In this document: positions 15,901 through 18,766 of the stretch, piece after piece
Layout of the letters: every line of letters starts with the position of its first letter
Numbering within the stretch: the first letter of the stretch is position 1
Assembly: GCA_049644345.1 (NCBI GenBank)
Contig: JBARRS010000156.1
Coordinates: 1 to 18,766, forward strand
From: JBARRS01 sp049644345
Lineage (GTDB): Bacteria > Actinomycetota > Thermoleophilia > Gaiellales > Gaiellaceae
Length of the DNA stretch: 18,766 bases
Reading direction: 5' to 3'
Notes under the pieces: model-generated
Database searches by the model: none
What the model was told of the DNA's origin: nothing
What the model saw: the letters and a program-made list of their open reading frames with translations, nothing else
Translations under genes and position numbers: made by a program

Positions 15901-16729
15901 CCTCGCCTACACCTCGATGGGCAGTCCCGAGAAGAAGGCGTTCCGCGGCCTCGCGCTGCCGATCTACGAGGAGATCGGCGATCTCGTCGGGCTCGGGACC
16001 GTGCTCAACAACCTCGGCATCGAGGCCTACTACGAGGGACGCTGGCAGGAGGCGCTCGACCTCTACGAGCGGGGCCGCGACGCCCGGGAACGCAGCGGCG
16101 ACGTGATCGGCGTCGCCGCGAGTACGAACAACATCGGAGAGATCAAGTCCGACCAGGGGTATCTCGAGACCGCGGCGGAGCTGTTCCAGGAGGTGCACGA
16201 CACCTGCTCGGCGGCGGGCTCGTCGGTGCTCGCGGCGCTCGCCGACTCGAACCTCGGCCGCGTCGATTCCCGCGCCGGCAGGTTCGACGACGCGCTCCGC
16301 CGCCTCCGGCACTCGCTGGCGGTGTTCCACGAGATCCGCGCCGGCAGCTTCGTGCTCGAGACGAAGGCGCGGCTCGCCGAGCGCGCGATCCTCGCCGACG
16401 ACCCCACGGAGGCGCTGCGCCAGGCGGACGAGACGCTTCGCGCGAGCGATGCCACAGGCTCGGTCGGCGTGCTCGGAGCGATGCTGCACCGGCTACGCGC
16501 CTACGCCTTGATGCAGTCGGGCGATCTCGACGGCGCGGAGGCAGCGCTCGAGCAGAGCCTCGCGATCGCGCGCGAACGGGACGAGCTGTACGAGCTCGCG
16601 CTCTCGCTCGAGGCCGCAGCCAGGCTCGCGGAGCTCCGAGGCGACGACGGGACGGCCGCGGCGGAGGAGTCGAAGGCGCTGCTCGCCCGGCTCGGCGTCG
16701 TCTCGACGCCGGCCGTGCCGTTGCCCTAG
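12911..16729 (+). CDS. soluble adenylyl cyclase-like protein: two class III cyclase domains, NTPase, TPR
   Basis: The 1272-residue protein has the C1-C2-NTPase-TPR order of mammalian soluble adenylyl cyclase. C1 (about 40-200) keeps both metal aspartates, Asp50 in FVDISGF and Asp100 in IKFGGDALL. Lys96 is four residues before Asp100, as is the bicarbonate-binding lysine of human sAC. C2 (about 252-422) ends with GTTAALAARL: the catalytic Arg (Arg374) is kept, but the preceding transition-state Asn is Ala370. A P-loop GEPGMGKS (468-475) and Walker B-like LLVIEDVHWMD (588-598) mark a STAND/AAA-type ATPase; NPLFLQELV (681-689) is typical of that class. From about 790 to the end are TPR-like helices. 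GGGAGG lies six bases before the ATG. It is cytosolic and divergent from the giant gene. It probably makes cAMP, but could be a regulator with weakened activity. Confidence 0.9.
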   Translation: MSQAGATAAPEEYTAEVDLTPFVPRVVIEWLREMPESRQRTLEGTLAFVDISGFTAMSERLARKGKLGAEEVTEVMNDTFTRLLDFAYTFGGGLIKFGGDALLLFFSGAGHEGRACDAAHGMRRALRELGPPQTSAGRVTLKMHVGVHSGSFEFFLVGESHRELLLAGEGVTRTVEMEAGAEAGEILVSPATAAALPVRALGKEKAGGRLIKAAPGTDSDLAPLPPFKGVDVSVCVSASIRRHLEAGKDEPEHRQASVAFLRFDLDGLDGGELCDALEELVLVAQRVCEEHGTSFLETDIDKDGGKIILVAGAPQTEGDDDERILRTVRGIADAAPRLPLRIGVSRGRVFAGEVGAPFRRTYTILGTTAALAARLMAKAERGQILTTPDVLERSRTPFDTAELEPLRLKGIAEPVQAHSVLALAPAREKAATAESRLPFVGRERELAILSAALAPVRMGFGNLVELIGEPGMGKSRLVEELREQAADLSPVTTACAQYEASTAYFAFRGLLRSLLELPANGAAGERLRERVEELEPELLPWLPLVALPLDVTVEPTREVEELQPAFRRARLHGVVETLLSKLLPEPTLLVIEDVHWMDEASSELLRHLGGQVSSKPWLVCATRRPVEGGFSAAEGVPPVPAMTVHLEPLAPEAAKELVDAAAEQGLLQHEVSAITDRAGGNPLFLQELVVSSRAPEEEALPESVESVVAARIDKLPPGDRALLRYAAVLGATFSAELVGDVLADDPSTSADSEAWDRLAEFVERDPYMPSAFRFRHALFRDAAYEGLSFRRRRELHARVGEAYERRDPEETGEFVELLSLHFFHAGDNEKTFGYSLLAGERARAKYANVEAAAFYRRAVEVARKLPELDPDELASVWEALGDVSEMSGLYADAAEAYKSGRKLSAHPRLLLKEGVIRDRLSRYSEALRWYRRALDAAESLDEEERTQTKLEIGLAYAGTRYRQGEFADSIDWGRRVVDEANDAGNLPALAHAYYLLHLAYTSMGSPEKKAFRGLALPIYEEIGDLVGLGTVLNNLGIEAYYEGRWQEALDLYERGRDARERSGDVIGVAASTNNIGEIKSDQGYLETAAELFQEVHDTCSAAGSSVLAALADSNLGRVDSRAGRFDDALRRLRHSLAVFHEIRAGSFVLETKARLAERAILADDPTEALRQADETLRASDATGSVGVLGAMLHRLRAYALMQSGDLDGAEAALEQSLAIARERDELYELALSLEAAARLAELRGDDGTAAAEESKALLARLGVVSTPAVPLP

Positions 16730-16752
16730 CGTCCCTCTTACTGCTCAAAAGT

Positions 16753-16791
16753 CAGCAGCAAGCCTCGCACAACGAAGGTTTGCGCTGTTTT
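16753..16791 (+). terminator. probable intrinsic terminator of the cyclase gene (or structured leader)
   Basis: CAGC, a bulged A, and GCAAGCCT pair with AGGTTTGC and GCTG: 12 base pairs with one G-T pair and a 10-base loop (16766-16775), followed by TTTT. It begins 23 bases after the cyclase stop codon, the usual place for a terminator. The T-run is short, and the structure also lies only 54 bases before the next start codon, so it could instead be part of that gene's leader. Confidence 0.5.
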
Positions 16792-16830
16792 CAACACGGC
16801 AATAGCGGCTTTGTTGGCAGCAACCCAGTG

Positions 16831-16837
16831 GGGGAGG
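16831..16837 (+). promoter_or_regulatory. ribosome binding site that fixes the start of the curlin-like gene
   Basis: GGGGAGG lies eight bases before the GTG at 16846. The reading frame is open for more than 1.3 kb further upstream through the cyclase gene, so this site and the signal peptide directly after the GTG decide the true start. Confidence 0.75.
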
Positions 16838-16845
16838 AAAAAACT

Positions 16846-18384
16846 GTGAGAAGACTTCTCTGGGCGGTCGGGGCGCTCGCCGCGGCCGCGGCCCTGGCCG
16901 TCGCTCCCGGAGCCGTTGCGGGGGGCTCTGGAAATACGACGCAGGCGGCGATCAACGCTTACCCGAAGCCGGTGCCCCGCCACCACGTCGCGCGGATCAA
17001 TTTCCGCAGCGTGGCCGCGATCAAGCACTACTTGCGCTCGCGCGGGATCAACCCGAAGACGTTCGTGATCCAGCTCGGCCGGCGGAACTACGCCGGGCCG
17101 AACTGCCCGGGCCGCGGTTGGAACTGCACGCGAGCGACGAGGGTCGTCCAGTTCGGGGGAAGCAACGTCGGTGAGTGCACAGGCCAGGCACCGCCGGGAC
17201 CTGCGTCCCCGCAGAACTGCACGATCATGCAGGGCTCGAGCGGGGGCAACACGGCGCGCTGCTCCGAGAGCTCGGACGCACCGGACGCGCAGCAATTGTG
17301 CGACATCACGCAGACGTCCACGACCGGCGCCAACAATGCATCTGCCGACCAGTCGATTCACAACCAGTTGCAGGGATCGACGCAGGACGGCCAACAGCGG
17401 ATCCGGATCACTCAGACGAGCGGCTCTGGAGCGAACAACGCGACCTGGAGCCAGACCGTCCACTTCAGCTCCCAGGATCACAGTGGCCCGACCACCGAGA
17501 CGCAGGACGGTCATCAGTTCGCGATCATCCTCCAGCGGAGCGCAGCCGGCAACGAGACCTCGAAGGGGACGCAGTTCGAGCACTTCACCGCGGACGCGCA
17601 CGACGGCACGATCGAGCAGGACCAGAACACTGGCTCGTCACCGTTCACGCCTACCGAGCGGGATTGCCATCCCGACACCTCGACGTTCGCGGCCTCTCTG
17701 ATCGTCGAGCCGAACACCTGCGCTCTGGTGACCCAAGAGCGTCCCACCGCAGGTTCGAACACCGCCGGCGTCCTTCGCTCGGACATCAACCAGATGAACC
17801 ACCTGCAGGTGAACGCGCACTCCGACGGGGACATAACGCAGAAGCAGGGCACCACTGACGGCGGCCTCGACCTCGGCGTCGAGCAGCACAGCACCGGCGT
17901 CGCCACGAACGACAACAGCCAGAACGAGCACTTCCAGGCGAACGGAGCCACGAAGGCCAACCTGAAGCAGTTCCAGCACGGACCGGTCGGCGGAAACGGC
18001 TCACCCGACCCGAACCAGGGCGACAACACGAGCGACCGGGCGGACTTCGACCAGAAGTCGAAGCTCCAGGCAAACGGGACGAACCAGCCGACCCTCGACA
18101 CGCTCTTGATCGACGACGCCGCGCTTCTTGCGAACGACCAGAACGCGCTCCTCAATGCTCTCGCGGCGCCGCTTCCGCCGATTCCGCTCTCGGAAGGAGG
18201 CAACGTCCTCGAGCAGGACTCGTTCGGGGGCATCCACTACAGCACGACGGGCAACGCGACCGGCTCGACGGATTTCAGCACCAACACCGGTCACGCCAAG
18301 GACACGGAGAGCGGATCCAACATCACCATCGAGAGCGAGTGCGGCGTCGAAACGAGCACCTGCTTTTCCGGTCCGCCCGGGTAA
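16846..18384 (+). CDS. secreted protein with curlin-like repeats
   Basis: The 512-residue protein starts at GTG 16846 with a clear Sec signal peptide (hydrophobic 5-24, cleavage near AVA|GG). The mature part is rich in Gln, Asn, Ser, Thr and Gly. It has repeats of about 34-44 residues resembling curlin units (I-x-Q-x-G-x-x-N-x-A-x-x-x-Q), best in ITQTSTTGANNASADQ (154-169) and ITQTSGSGANNATWSQ (188-203). Each is followed by a Q-x-x-H-hydrophobic motif: Gln169, 203, 243, 316 and 359, with a degenerate copy at Gln403. About ten cysteines lie mostly in the N-terminal third and around 274-292, with two at the C-terminus. Curlin repeats stack into amyloid fibres in CsgA; whether this protein does so is inference. 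No csg export genes are seen. It could also be a beta-helical adhesin. It follows the cyclase gene by 116 bases. Confidence 0.8.
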   Translation: MRRLLWAVGALAAAAALAVAPGAVAGGSGNTTQAAINAYPKPVPRHHVARINFRSVAAIKHYLRSRGINPKTFVIQLGRRNYAGPNCPGRGWNCTRATRVVQFGGSNVGECTGQAPPGPASPQNCTIMQGSSGGNTARCSESSDAPDAQQLCDITQTSTTGANNASADQSIHNQLQGSTQDGQQRIRITQTSGSGANNATWSQTVHFSSQDHSGPTTETQDGHQFAIILQRSAAGNETSKGTQFEHFTADAHDGTIEQDQNTGSSPFTPTERDCHPDTSTFAASLIVEPNTCALVTQERPTAGSNTAGVLRSDINQMNHLQVNAHSDGDITQKQGTTDGGLDLGVEQHSTGVATNDNSQNEHFQANGATKANLKQFQHGPVGGNGSPDPNQGDNTSDRADFDQKSKLQANGTNQPTLDTLLIDDAALLANDQNALLNALAAPLPPIPLSEGGNVLEQDSFGGIHYSTTGNATGSTDFSTNTGHAKDTESGSNITIESECGVETSTCFSGPPG

Positions 18385-18389
18385 ACCTT

Positions 18390-18766
18390 CTACGAACTTG
18401 CAGACGGACGGGGGCCGGCGCTGCCGGCCCCCGCTGTCAGGACGGCCAGCTCGCGCTCGATCTCATCGAGAAGCGTGCGGGCGCCCATACCGGTAAACGT
18501 CGCCCGCGCGCGCTCGAGCTCTGTCCTGGCTCCGGTGACGTCGCCGAACGTTCGGAGCGAGCGGGCAAGCGCGATGCGCGCCTCGGCGAGGTCGATGAGG
18601 AGCTGCTGCTCTTCGAGCAGGCGAAGTGCCTCTGTAAAGGACGTCGTCGCGGCCCCTTGCTCGCCGCCGGCCGTGGCGACGATCGCCTCGGCGAGCAGCA
18701 GCGCAGCACGGGCGTAGGTGTCGTCCTCGGGGACGTTGCGGGCCGCGAACGCAAGCAGCTCGGCCG
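18390..18766 (-). CDS. C-terminal part of a TPR-like helical-repeat protein (cut by window edge)
   Basis: On the minus strand a frame is open from the window end to a TAG at 18390-18392, giving about 124 residues. They form repeated amphipathic helices (ARAALLLAEAIV, FTEALRLLEEQQ, LAEARIALARSLRTFGD, ARTELERARATFTGMGA), the pattern of the C-terminal TPR regions of cyclase- or LuxR/SARP-type STAND regulators. It resembles in style the C-terminus of the cyclase-like protein in this window, so it may be a second regulator of that kind; the deciding N-terminal domains are outside. The last residues (AGAGSAGPRPSASS) are low-complexity and coincide with a strong hairpin. It converges with the curlin-like gene, with stops 5 bases apart. 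Confidence 0.7.
   Translation of the reverse strand, partial: AELLAFAARNVPEDDTYARAALLLAEAIVATAGGEQGAATTSFTEALRLLEEQQLLIDLAEARIALARSLRTFGDVTGARTELERARATFTGMGARTLLDEIERELAVLTAGAGSAGPRPSASS
18410..18432. terminator. strong hairpin, possible terminator of the curlin-like gene
   Basis: GGGGGCCGGC and GCCGGCCCCC form a perfect 10-bp stem with a 3-base loop, 26 bases after the curlin-like stop codon. No T-run follows on the plus strand. The hairpin lies inside the last codons of the convergent TPR-like gene, so it may serve as a Rho-independent-like or RNA-stabilising element in either direction. Confidence 0.45.

Noticed and set aside
14984..16489. 501-residue minus-strand open frame under the cyclase TPR region
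   Set aside because: It is antisense to recognisable TPR-like coding sequence and has an Arg/Glu/Val-rich shadow composition.
16741..16840. Cyclic-di-GMP (GEMM) riboswitch before the curlin-like gene
   Set aside because: Some short words look similar (GCACA, GCGG), but the conserved order of the GEMM core and its tetraloop are not present.
15538..16845. Upstream extension of the curlin-like frame through the cyclase gene
   Set aside because: A ribosome site, GTG and signal peptide at 16846 mark the real start; the extension is an Arg-rich shadow of the TPR region.
1..18766. Insertion sequence, prophage or integrative element near the tRNA genes
   Set aside because: No transposase, integrase, direct repeats of tRNA ends or composition break was seen; the tRNAs are intact without flanking duplicates.

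Overview
The window is high-GC, gene-dense bacterial DNA and reads as chromosome from an actinobacterium. The clues are strong codon bias, long spurious open frames opposite real genes, frequent GTG/TTG starts, weak or absent Shine-Dalgarno sites before several genes, tRNA genes without an encoded CCA, a caa3-type CtaG, and a cyclase-ATPase-TPR regulator. A deep-branching soil lineage such as Thermoleophilia is my best guess, but this is inferred from style and not from a marker gene.

Left part (1-6702), housekeeping. A minus-strand series runs from 4313 down to 1: an AI-2E family membrane protein, tRNA-Arg(TCT), a CopC-CopD-type copper protein with an extra C-terminal domain, a lipoprotein alpha/beta hydrolase, tRNA-His(GTG), and the start of a D-2-hydroxyacid dehydrogenase cut by the window edge. 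Two of these protein genes start only 18 and 7 bases after a tRNA. On the plus strand are a small unknown gene, signal peptidase I, then (past an antisense tRNA-Gly(TCC)) a CtaG-type oxidase assembly protein and a histidine phosphatase.

Right part (6717-18766), accessory and the most interesting. A 2020-residue secreted protein on the minus strand combines a von Willebrand A domain, a tract of thirteen aromatic-GGT(P) repeats, a PPC-like domain, a gingipain (C25)/caspase-like peptidase domain with a candidate His-Cys dyad, Ig-like domains and a PxKF-like C-terminus. Divergent from it, across 131 bases holding a good sigma-70-type promoter and an inverted repeat, is a 1272-residue protein with the C1-C2-NTPase-TPR layout of soluble adenylyl cyclase. 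Downstream of the cyclase, on the same strand, is a secreted 512-residue protein with curlin-like repeats. The window ends in the C-terminal part of a convergent helical-repeat (TPR-like) protein that may be a second regulator.

A working hypothesis is that the cyclase-type signalling protein, the giant secreted protease/adhesin and the curlin-like protein form one surface or matrix module. Gene order and domain content suggest this; nothing in the sequence proves it.
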